NCBI GenBank assembly: GCA_025617745.1
Contig: CM046868.1
Coordinates: forward strand, 18,542,615 to 18,606,614
DNA from: Heliocidaris erythrogramma
Taxonomy: Eukaryota > Echinodermata > Echinoidea > Camarodonta > Echinometridae
Length of the DNA stretch: 64,000 bases
Direction: 5' to 3'
Below are positions 37,868 to 49,800 of the stretch, piece after piece (within the stretch, counting starts at the first letter, position 1; the number at the start of each line of letters is the position of its first letter). A program made the position numbers and the translations under genes. The notes under the pieces were generated by a model. It saw only the letters and a list, made by a program, of their open reading frames with translations, searched no databases and had not been told where the DNA came from.

Positions 37868-40800
37868 GGGGGGGGGAGGGAGGGCAGAGAGAGAGAGAGA
37901 GAGAAGAGGGAGACGTGGGAGAACAAAGGAGTAGAGAAAGCTTGGTCATAGAGGGATAGAGTGGAAGAGAAAGAAAGAGAGAGAGAGAGATGAAGGAGAG
38001 GGGAGAGAGAGAGGAGGGGAGAGGGAGATGAGGGGAGAGAGAGAGATGAGGGGGAGAGAGAGAGAGAGAAACTAGATTGAAGGGATTCTAGTAATGAATT
38101 GAAAGGCATTCAGGTATAAAAAAACAGTAAGCTATCACATAGCGCACCGTCCAATAAAAAAACCCAAAACAAGATGGTAAAACTTTAAAAACATGAAGGG
38201 GAAAAAAGAAGAATCTGTCACTACCTGAGATGCTCAAGATTTTGAGATCCTCAATCATCCTAGCGGAAATTCTGAAGAAACGTAATCCTTTGCTTCAATT
38301 GAATTAAAATGTGCAGTATGTCACCCAGATGTAAACCTGAGGTTTGTCGTACATCTCATCTCCAAGATTGTTGGGGGTCTTTCTGCTGTGTGGGCCTACC
38401 CGTAAGACCGGTGTCGATGGAACGGAAATGGCTGCCCGGAGGGGCGCAGAGTGGTATTTCATTGTTCTCTGGTGATGATAAACAAGAATCTTATGTATCA
38501 TGTCAAGTCATGATGTCACCCCATTGACTAACTTCCTAGGCTGCCCGAAGCCTCCATGACAAATGTCATATTCACTTTTTTTATGTCCGTTTCCAGCAAG
38601 GACATCTGATTCATGCCCTTTTCGCACCGGAAATCAAATCTTTCGTGGCGACCACATCCACGCACTGCGAGCTTGGAAATACGAGTGTGGTTATTATCTG
38701 GAAAGATGGTATTTGTTCTTGAGTGATAGATTCGCTGCTGGCGAGACAAACAGAATAGTTTAGACTAGAATTTCAAAGATCATCATTTTTGGGAGCTCAA
38801 GAAAAAGATGGGGATGGGGGGGGGGGGGGGGGGGGAGTGGTGCTACCTTCAGAGGGATGACTTATGCGATATTACTTCTTGAAGTTCCTGAATATACTGC
38901 TCAAAAATTGTGTTTAGTAGCTGGGCTAGACACATTATTTATACAGGAAATTCTAAGATTATCTTTTTTTTTTTTAAATAGTGAAAAACAGAAAGGGGTC
39001 AATTTTACAGCTCATAAAGGAGGGGGGGGGATTGGTGGAAGGCAGAGCTAGCTTCATACGAGTGAGGTGAAGTTCAATGTGAACAATCTATGAAACTTGT
39101 GAACTTTTACTTCGATATCAGAGATAAATAGGAATGGTGACCTTGTAACAGTGTATTTAATATACATGTCGTGTACAAGATTACATATAGTTTTAGATCT
39201 AGAATGATTCATGGATATTATTTTTACGTATGTGTGAGTCATTCATAGACTGAATAGATATAATTTTGGGACCGTTATTTGCTAAATCAACAAAAGATGA
39301 CTACATGTACATGTATCTAGGTTGTTTTATTGTGGAGCATTGCAGTTGAAAAGATTCATTGCCATCAAAGAGCATGTACATGTATAGAGCAGATGAACTT
39401 TATGTCAATAAATGGATTTGAAGAATTCTAGCATACAGTGTAGTCAATTCTTATTTCCTTTGTGGGATATTAAGATGTACCAGGATTGCCATTGTGGTAT
39501 AGAGGTCCTGGGTTGGATCCTTGCTCATTGCTTACATCCTCGGACAAGGTGTTTTGCCTGCATTTGTTTCAACCCAGGTGTATTGAGTGGGTTCCTGGCA
39601 ATGCTTGGGTAGTAACTATTGCAGGGCCCTCAGGAAGGGCAGTGCAAATACTGATGAGCCTAAATGGGTTAACAAGACCATATTATGACATTTATATTTA
39701 AATTAAATAGGGTTATTTGGTTTATGTTATCATTCAAACTGGTACAGATACCTTACATGTACACAAAGTTGACATCCAAGCAAAACTCTTTTATGTGAAA
39801 AATTATGAAAATTATATAATTACATGATCTCATGTTATTACTTCCTTCACTTCAGCTGCTTAGAATCAGATGGCCGTTAACTCTATACTGCACATAATGT
39901 GTTTTCTGAAAGACAAATTGTCAAGCTATAGAGATAGTTTTATTATTGTTTGCTTTGTACTCTGAAACGATGAATGAGTAAAGGTGCTGTCACATCTTTC
40001 GGGGCAAGCCTTGCGTGTGACTTGTGGGGAACAATTTTTGCTACCCGCAGGTCCCCGCAGATAGCCCGCAACTGACAGTAGGTTGCCCGTAGATCCGTGG
40101 CTATGCGTCAGAAACGTGTGTCATCTGAGGGCATTCTACGAGCATATAGTACGGGTGTTTTACTGGCAAGGAACGGTGTCGATACGGCCAACATCCATGT
40201 AGCTGATCAGCTCTGCGGGCGTGGAGCGAGTTATACGAGCAAATTACGTGCATGTTGAGGGCCAGTTACTGCCTTTCTGCTGGTTAGTTGAGGGTTGGAT
40301 GCGGCATGAGGCATCTCTATTTCTTATATTTCTAGTTCTGTTTCTAGACAACTCAGAGAAATGATGGTTTCTCCATCCATTAGCAACTCGCAGGCAACTC
40401 CCACGCAGGTAACACGCAGTTGAAGCAGAAACCTCGCAGCGCCCGTATGTTGCCCGTAATTAGCACGGATCACTTTCAAAGCTCTCCCGCGCCACCCACG
40501 CGAATCACCCGCAGGTCACACGGACTACACGCAAATAAAAGTAGCACGCGTCTAGCAGGTTAGACGCACGCAAAACTCGCCAAAATTCTTGTCTGCCCGC
40601 AGAAATTATCCTGCATGCGTGAAAATCCCTGCACGCAGCTAGCCCGCGTAGGTTGCCCGGGAAGATGTGACAGCGCCTTAGATATGTACCTAGTAAATCA
40701 TAGAATGTGCAGGAATATCTATGGACAACTCAGTTTACATTAATTGTATGGGACATTTCAGACAACATTTCTGGCTTAGTGAGTGTACACATACTGTACA

Positions 40801-43800
40801 TGTTACTGATAGGAAACTGTTTATTACAAAGTGAAGCTAGAACAAAAAAAAAAAAAAAATTGTCAATAATAATGCCAAATGATGTTTCATTTTTTTATAA
40901 ATTAAAAAATGAAACAAACATGTCATATGGGTAATATTTCATGAGATTATGCCTTAATTTTCATATTTATTTCAACTAAGACCCTATGAAATGTGATAAC
41001 ATAACAATATTAGTCACGTTCACATGAAGAGAGCTAAACTTGAAGTTATCTTGTAGTTTCAGACCGTATGAACGTACTCATAGTTTCAAAAATTTAATTT
41101 TACTTGTAGTTTACTTGTAGTATAATCACAAGCGAGCTTGTAGTTTGGCATCTGTCTCATGGACCTTCTGTCAACTTTTCTGATGGTTCACTAGACCGAC
41201 ATTGTCAGTCTTGTGGGCTATTGGTCTTGTTAGCTGTAGCCTTTGGCAACAGCTTTTTACATCAGAGATCTTTTGGAGATTTCCAGGGCTAAATGATTCT
41301 TTGTTTCTTCTCTCTTTGCTATTTTATGCTTCCAAAGTTCCAAATAGTTATAAAACATCACAAGAAACAAATACATTTCATTTTCTGTTGCTTTATAAAC
41401 TATTTTCCAATAAATTGCTGTAAAATAGGGGATTTATTTGCTGTTGTATGACTTGACCTCTAGTTATTTGTTCCAAGCTTCATGCTACGATAACATTTCC
41501 TGCTGTTGGAGTCTGTTTACACAATACAGGAAAATGAGGAAATTCTATGTACGTGTGTTTGTAATTTTATTCTATCGATCCATTGATTCGGTATTTTTCT
41601 TCTGCTTGTATTGATTCACCAATTGTAGATGTAGATATTTTCTTATTTTTTATAAAGAAATTGCTCCTGATAGTTCATGTATCTCTAAAAGTACTTTGAT
41701 TCACCAGTATACAAAGGCATTTCTTCTTTTATTTCATTTAATTTTAAAGGTACATAATACACCTAGCAATTCACTTTTGATACTAATGAAACCATGAATG
41801 AATTGATTGGAAATTAGAAGAGAAATTAACTTTGTTGATGCATGATTTAAACTTTATTTCAACAAATCATCTGAGAAAGAAATAGGAAGGAGTAGGGAGG
41901 CAGGAATATTGTGCGATCAGTTCTTTGATGAACATTATAAATACTGATATTTTGAATAAATTGCTGGTACACAGTATATTTGATTTTTTTTGTTGTTGCA
42001 AATACATACATGTACATTTACTTTCTATTTTTCTCTCTCTTCTTGTTTTTCTTCAGAAATTGGTAATGAGATAGGCGAACCAGTGGAGGAGTACATGTTA
42101 GATGAAGGTGGACTTCAGGAAGTTCTTGATTCTATCACAAATATTTCTTCCAGTAAGTATAGGGAATGTCCAGGCATACACTATTTTTTTGTAGTCTCTG
42201 GGATATTTTGGTACATGTACTTGTACATTGTAATGAACAGTGCTGAAAATGCACTGATGCTCAGGGCAATTTTATCCACATCAAAGCTCTGAAGGAGTTA
42301 TCATAATACAACTTAAATATTACCTAACGCGACCAAAAAATCTGTGTCTTTCAATTGATTTTATAAGCTCTTCAATTTAGCTGGAATATCTTAATTGTTT
42401 TCTGCATATTGTTTGTGTTTGGGCAACCATTCATGTAGTGATACATGTTCATATTTACAAATTATGCTTATTTGATTCTTGTTTGTTTGTAGCTTTCAGT
42501 AAAATGGAGGATGCATTGAATGAGATTGAAAGCCTTCGGTCAGATTTGATGAACCAGTCCACCATCTTAGAGAGTGAACTGACCCAAGTAAAGGACAATC
42601 TGGATGCCATCAGTGGGAACTGTGACAATTGTATACCGAACACAGACCAACTTGTAATTATTATGAACTACACAAAGGTAAGTTGGTCACACCAATTTAA
42701 TGTGTCGGGTCAAATTTTACATTTTTTATAGTTTTGCAATAAAGGGATTGAAAGAAATGATAGGGAGAAGTTACGTAACTTGCTAGGTTACCCCTTCCTT
42801 AGTGTTGAAGATTAGCGAAAGTTTCATCCCGCAAAATATTTAGAATGAATATTAAGATTGAATCATAACATGACAGCTTTGTGCCATGCACACAGCCTTT
42901 ATTAACAATTCGCAAAAGTTTTTTCGTCGCAAAAGTTGCTGATTCTCCAGTTGTTCTATCTCCTGTCGGACAAAGGAAGCAAAAAGTGAATCATGAGACC
43001 TCATATTGAATGGACTAATGTCTCAAAATAAGATTCATAACTTCACTCATCTTTTGGCATAAGTTCAGACTCTTCCGTTGAGAATTGTACATTGACCTGT
43101 CCATTAATAAATCCCTATCCTGTCAATTTAGTGACAGGAAAGAAGAAGAAAACAGGGACCGATCAGGAGTCCCTCTCAGTTGGAACTGGTAAGAGGCCAA
43201 ACCTTGAAAAAGATTTAGGGGAAATATGAAAAAGATCAAAATCTGAAAGATTGATTCAAACTCTCTCAGTGGTCAGTTGATCGCTTAGTCTCAATTTTTT
43301 TTTATCATGTAAATTTACATGGTCTATAGTGATTGAAAGGAAATATAGTAAAATGGCAAAAATCGAGATCGAGGTATGATATTTCAGATGTGTAAGTACA
43401 ATTAAAGGTGAATGGAATCTTCCTCTTTCATCTATCTTTTTCTAAGATTACCTGACATAAATAATGGAATAATACCTCTGTAATTTAACATCTGTCACCC
43501 CCCCCCCCCCCCCACCCGGAAAAAAAAGGGGAAAAAAGAAAGACAGATTAGAGACATGATAAGCTGTTGACGATGGACCCTTCTGAGATTTTTGAAGATG
43601 ATCACTAAAATATTCTTTTTGATCAAGTAATGTAACTCTTTTATAGATAAATGATAACAGTGTCACTCATTTCCATGCTCTTTGCCAGAACTTTCTATTG
43701 CCTTTCAGTTCTGCTTTGTGAACTCTAAATAACAATTTTGTGAATGTGTTTCAAGGGGTAGCTGGCACAAAAAACATGTATTTCTATTCTTTGTCCAATC

Positions 43801-46800
43801 TGATGCCAAAAAATAAATCATCTTAATCTTTTGGTGATGCTTGGAATGTGATAAAATATTAGGATGTTCAGATAGACCAAAAATAACATATTATTATTAT
43901 GTTTCTAGGGTGGCTGGCACAAAAATACCCAAACAGGTCTTTACTTCTTGATGTCCTGATGCCTGTATACTGTAATATAAAAAGCCTTTGATTATCCCCG
44001 GCTTTTGAGAAATATGAGGACATCCAAATTGTCAGAATATTGGTTTTTCATGAATCTCATAATCCATGCCAAAAAGTGGCTCATTTTAGAAAAAGAAATA
44101 CAGACTTCAGGAAGTAAGCTGCCAACCACAAACCTAGATCTACTGACTTTTGGTTAGGGTAAGGGTCTGAATGGATTAACCTACTTCTTTTTCTTCAGGA
44201 AATCGATTGACTATTATTAGCAATTTTATTAGAAACTTCATTATTATTTATTATATTATGAGAGTGCAGCACATTAGAAATGTGTTGTTGTTTTTTTATA
44301 GAGTTCAAAGTTTGTGTCTTTGGTTCGATTTAGATTTGACCATAAATTACATATCATCAGTTTTTGGCTTCTGAAGTTAGTAGACTTCCAAGTCATGAAT
44401 TCAGTTGTTAGAAGAAAAAAATGTAAGATACAGTTGTAAAACTGATTTTTTGAGAGAAGTGTGGGCTGTTAGAATGATCCTGTACATCTGCATGTCACAC
44501 ATATCTATACCCACTAACCAATCGTTAAAAGAAATATAATATAAAAAAATCACTGTTATGTACAATGCACAAAAAAGGATTTTTAATTTCATTGGAAAAT
44601 ATTTGAAAATACGTAATAGATCTAGGGTGTGTCTTGTATTTAAAACCCATACAATACATAAATTCAAGGACAAGGAATACATAAACACTCCCAATAAACC
44701 AATAATAACTGGTTATTTCCCCTTGTTAATCCAAAGAATATTGTGAGATATCCTTTGTGATTCTTTCTTGTAAATTCTTCATTTCCTTAATCCCCATATA
44801 TTGAGATGTATATCCTGTAATTATTCTATTTTTAACCCGTAGCAATAATGAATTTTCTAAAGGTCTGGGAAAATAAAATCCAAATCAAACTGCATTGTAC
44901 ATTAAATGAATCAGTGTGAATGAAAATTACAGAATGACAAAATAACCAACTTGTACACAAATATAGTGAATTTACTACATACATGTAATTTCAACCGAAA
45001 TTAACTCTGTTTTGCTGATCTAGAGACTATAGGGCAATCCAACCTTTAAAATTAGCTAAGTTTGTGAAAGCCGGAACATCAGAGAAACGCTTTTGTGAAA
45101 GTCAAAAAAATATGGACAAATAAAGTTTAAAAGCGGAGATCATTAAGTCTACAGGGATCTCAAATTGGCAGATTGGTCATTAGACTGGAGTATTTCGGAA
45201 TCTCCCATTTGCTTTACCATAAAATACGAATTTCCATTTATCTTTCAAGTAACCTTTTCCACAGGGCTTTACTTATTGTTTTTTCTTTATTCTTTTATAA
45301 AATGTCCTGTGACTGCTATTTACTGCAATAAATCATATATACCTACCTATTATGCCTGTAGTCTTGACTACGGGACCCCTTCGAGAATTTAACACACATG
45401 AGTCACAATATTGTGCGCACCCCCCGTAATCCTATTGTCCCCTTCGCCACTCACGCGCGTCAACACGCTACGGCCATCTTCCTCTTTCTTGCTCGCCCCC
45501 GACGAGTTAGGACGTATAGTCACAGCGCTCCTGAAATCAGGTCGTATAGTATCTTTTTGGTGCGCTTTTTCACATAGTTAAAGCACTTTTAGGTACCTAT
45601 ATTCGTTTAGATTATAGTACTTTGTGTTTTATTAGTCACTCTTGCCGATTGCAAGGGATTTTTTGATTCCCTTTCTTGGCATTTATTTTTCTCTTTCACG
45701 GTCAGCCCCACGTAGATATTTCCGTGTTTGCGGGTGTTTCCGTTTGTCACCGAGCCTTCGGGTTCGGTGTTTGTTCTTACGGTTTTTAGGCCGTGAAAAT
45801 TTCTTTAGTGCGTATCTCCCAAATAAACTTTAGTTTTATTTACTGCATTCAGTTGAAGTATTTTTTAATTTGAAAAGTATACTTTATTGTCTGTTTTATT
45901 GCAGTGGTATGAATTCGGAAGAAGAAGCAGCTGGGTCAAGGAGACCTGCTTCTTCCGAAGAGTTGTCTAGCAAGACGACTCGGCCTTCCAGAACTCCCCC
46001 GAGTACAGCGGTACGCGGGGGAGGGAGGAGGGCTAAAGGTAAGTTGCCTAGTGGTGTTCCCTTGCAGAGTTGGCGTTAACTGAATCGGGATTGTCAACTC
46101 CGAAGCCTGTGGTTTCGGGGTGGGTGGCGTCAGATTCTAGTGGTTTGGATATCTCGAATCCAATCCCCCGGTCGCTGAGACCAGAGGGGGGGGCTGTTGT
46201 TTCCCGTACGGTAGCGTTCACTCGCTCTGATCCGTTAGGGGAGACGCGCCCCACTACTGCAGGGCAACCCACGGGCTTAGTCCATGTTGGTCTGGGTTCT
46301 CAAACCCTAGCCCCCGGCAAACGCCATATGGGGGAACGAGTACTTTCTGGGCTGTCTCAGTTGCCAGCTGATGGGAATGCTCGAGCTAACAATTATGGAC
46401 GCTCTTCGGAGCAACAGGTGTTTTCACCTGAGTGCGTGACTACTAGTGCTCCCCTATTGCCGCTTTCGAGCGGTCCAATAGTGGGTTCACATGCCTTTAG
46501 TAGTCATCGGGCACATACCGAGTCATCTCGGTCTGCCCACGCACTGGGAGCTTTTAGCTCCCAACCCATGGCTACTGCATCTTCTTGCTTAGCCAATATG
46601 GGTGATTTGGGCGATTCTCTAGGCTTACGCCATGAGCGCTCCAATCCCTTTTTGGGAAGTGAACGTCCCTCCGCGGAGGGATCGGTTCGTGTTTCCGAAG
46701 TGGCTTCGGAGATCCGAATGAATCCGATTAAGCGTTCTAACAAAAGGGTTTCGGCTACGACTCTTGTCGAGCCAGCCAAGATAAAGGCCAAGAAGAAGGC

Positions 46801-49800
46801 AGAAAGTGGCAAGGCTTTGCCGGCCTCTTGCCCGTCTGGCCTGGCTAACCCAGCTAGCTCCTCTCAAGCTGACATGTTCAGCATGATGCGGGCTTTTGCT
46901 CAGAATCAGGGTTGGTCCTTTGTACCGGCTACTTCAACCCTGACTTCTGTCCCTATTCAGGGGTCTGACTTTGAGACTAATCAGCCTTTTGTGTTGGATT
47001 TGTCTTTGTCTGAGTCGGTTTCGCATGTGCCTCCTATTCCCGCGGCCCTTGGGGCGCCGCTGGGCGAGGAGACTTTCGTTGAACCATGCGGGGCTCTGCC
47101 TGCTGAGGCCTTTGTTAGCGTTCCTTTGTCTCTTTCCACTCGGGTGGAATCAGATTTGGAGCTGGCCTCTCAAGCTTCGTTTTTGAATCGCTTGGGCAGG
47201 CGGAGTCTCAATCGCTCGCCCTCTGTGGGGTGGAAGTGATTGCTTTGTTATCCAGATATCTCTCTGAATTTTAGTCAACCCGCGCGCAGGGTTCGACTTC
47301 GCGTTGGTTTAAGCAGCGGGATTTCTGCTGAGTCCTTTGTTGGCGTTCCTTTGCCGGGTCATCCCGGTCCGCCCTTGCTCTGGGCGCCTTGGCGTCCGGC
47401 CCATGGCTGTTGCATCTCCTTGCTCGGCCGATATGGGTAATTGGTGCGCGTCTTTGGGTTCAATACCCTCAGCGCACTTCTCCCATAAAGGGAGGTGAGC
47501 GTCCCTCAGTGGAGGGTTCGGTTCGTGTTCCCGAAGGGCTTCGGGGATCCGAACGAAACCGAATAAACGCTCTGAAAAGCGGGTTTCGACTTAGGCTCTT
47601 TTTGGGCCAATCAGAAGCCTAGGGAAGGGGCTAAAGGAGGCAAGGCTTTGCCTGCCTCTTGCCCATCGGGTTTAGCTAACCCTCCGGTCTCTCAAGCTGA
47701 GATGTTCAGTGTGAGATGGGCTTTGCCCAGACTCAGGGTTGGTCCCTTGTACCAGGATTCACATCCCCTGCTCTTGTCCCTTTTTTGGGTTGGACATCGA
47801 GACTAATTAGCCTTTTATGGTTTATTCTTCTTTGTCTGTGATGAGATCACATGAGCCTCCTAGTCTCGCAGCCTCGGGGCTCCGTCGGGTGAGGAGGCTT
47901 ATGGCGGTTCATGCGTGAATCCGACCGTTTCGGCCTTTGTTCGTGATTCTTTGTCACGATCATTTCAGGCGGATCCAGTTTTGGACGCGGCCTCTCAAGC
48001 TTCGGTCTCCGAATCGCTGGGGCAGGCAGAGCCTTAGTTGCTCTCCCTTTGTGGGGTAGAAGCGATTGCTTTGTTCTAAACTTTCCCTGACTTTTAGTCA
48101 ACCCGCGCGCAGGGTTCGACTTTGCTTGGGTTCAGGCAGCGGGCGGACGAGACGGATTCTTCATAGATCTGTCCGCCCCGCTCCCCGGAGGTGCTATAGG
48201 AACTCGGTCACCTCACAGGCTGTCCTTTTCCCTTTCTCCGACTTTTGTTATTCCCAAGCGCTCGGGAAAACTTCAGTACATTTTCGGATGGAGACTCTCG
48301 CCTCCATTCTCCCGTTGATCAAGAGGAAGGACTACGCGGTCTTGATAGTTTTCGAAGATGCGTATTTCCACTTTCCCGTTCATCGCGCTTTGCGCGATCT
48401 TCTGGGGCTTTTCTTCCTCTCAGAGACTTATCGTTTTTGCACTCTTCCCTTCGGGCTGTGCCCAGTCCCTCGGGTTCTTACTCAGGTTGTAGCCGTGCTG
48501 GCAGCCTCTCTGAGGCGATGCGGCCTTCGGCTATTTTTGCTACCTGGACGATTGGCTTCTCCTAGCGGAGTTGCGCGATTGTTTGTTGGACGAGACTAGT
48601 TTGCTCGTCAATCTTACTCAAGACTTAGGTTTCCTAATGATTTGGGAAAAGTCAGAGTTAGTTCCCACTCGCAGCCCAGTTTTTTCTGGGGGCGGTGTTA
48701 GACATAAGGAATCAGTTGGCTCGGCCCAGTCGAGACAGGATTCTCACCATTGTCTCTGCGGCTCGCAAGCTCTTGCTGGCCAGAAGAGTCTCGGCCAGAC
48801 AGTGGCTTCAGTTTCTAGGTTAACTAGTCGATGTTTTAGAGGACTGCCGGCTCCTCATGAGACCCTTTCAGAGACATCTCCTCAGGTTCTTCAAGCCGGG
48901 AAAAGACTCTCTTTTGGTCTGGATTCCAGTACCAGTATGGTTCAAGTCTCTTCTCTCTTGTTGGACGAGCGAGGTGTTTCTCGCGCGAGGCAGGTCCTTC
49001 TCTGCCCCTCTTCCGTCGATATCGGTTTCGACGGACGCCTCTCGGTTGGGGTGGGGAGGACACTGCAACGGCAGCACGGTTGCGGGGGATTGGTCTCATC
49101 TTGGGACTCTTCCTCATATCAATGTCCTGGAGTTTATGGCAGTTCTGTTGACCTTGCTCCATTTCAGAAGTCGACTTCTCAGTCGTTCGGTTCTGATTCT
49201 CACGGACAATGTTACTGTGGCGGCATATATCAATCGGCAGGGAGGCACTCGTACGGTTGCCCTGAATGCCCTAGCAGCTCAGCTGTGGAGGTGGTGTCGT
49301 CGCATGGCATTCACACCCGTGGCCTCTTTCATCCCCGGTCGGGAAAACCTCTTTGCGGATTTTCTGTCTCGGGGCAGGTATCTTCCATCGGAATGGACGC
49401 TCCATCCGGAGGTATTTTGCCGCATTCGCAGTTGTCTAGGTCCACTGGAAGTGGATCTATTTGCGTCGGTGTTAAATCACCAGCTGCCGAAGTATTGATC
49501 CCGTGTTCGCGATCAGGGAGCATGGGCTCTCGATGCTTTCTCCCTCAGCTGGGAGAACCTTCAGGGATTCACCTTTCCTCCCTTCCAACTGATTCCGCGT
49601 GTCTTGCGGAAAATCAGGGAAGATCGGGCGCGGGTGCTCGTAATAGCTCCCTTTTGGCCCAGGAGGAATTGGTTTCCAGAACTTATGAGCCTCCTAAGGG
49701 CTCAACCGTTCGTTCTCCCGTTAAGAGCGGATCTGGTGTTACAGCCCCTATCGGGGATTTTTCACCACAGTCCGGAGTCTCTTCATTTGACTGCTTGGCC

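Larger units (their letters stand above)
33301..42056. other. Prominin intron 5 (8.8 kb)
   Basis: A GT-AG intron with no coding exon. It contains the short copy of the 13-kb relic (33.84-34.39 kb), MITE T copy 2 (34.74-35.15 kb), a tRNA-like SINE head fragment (about 36.01-36.04 kb, minus), a purine tract (37.79-38.07 kb), a SINE (39.48-39.70 kb) and the CCCGCAG element (39.98-40.68 kb). The stretches 36.4-37.7 and 40.7-42.0 kb hold nothing I can name. Confidence 0.7.

Noticed and set aside
37690-38109. 139-codon Ser/Leu-rich frame and opposite Arg/Glu frames
   Set aside because: Products of the GA/CT polypurine tract.
45022-45180. Possible link between the F-family MITE fragment and the DIRS insertion
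   Set aside because: The MITE fragment ends about 140 bp before the DIRS boundary and does not resume after 51245, so the DIRS did not split it.
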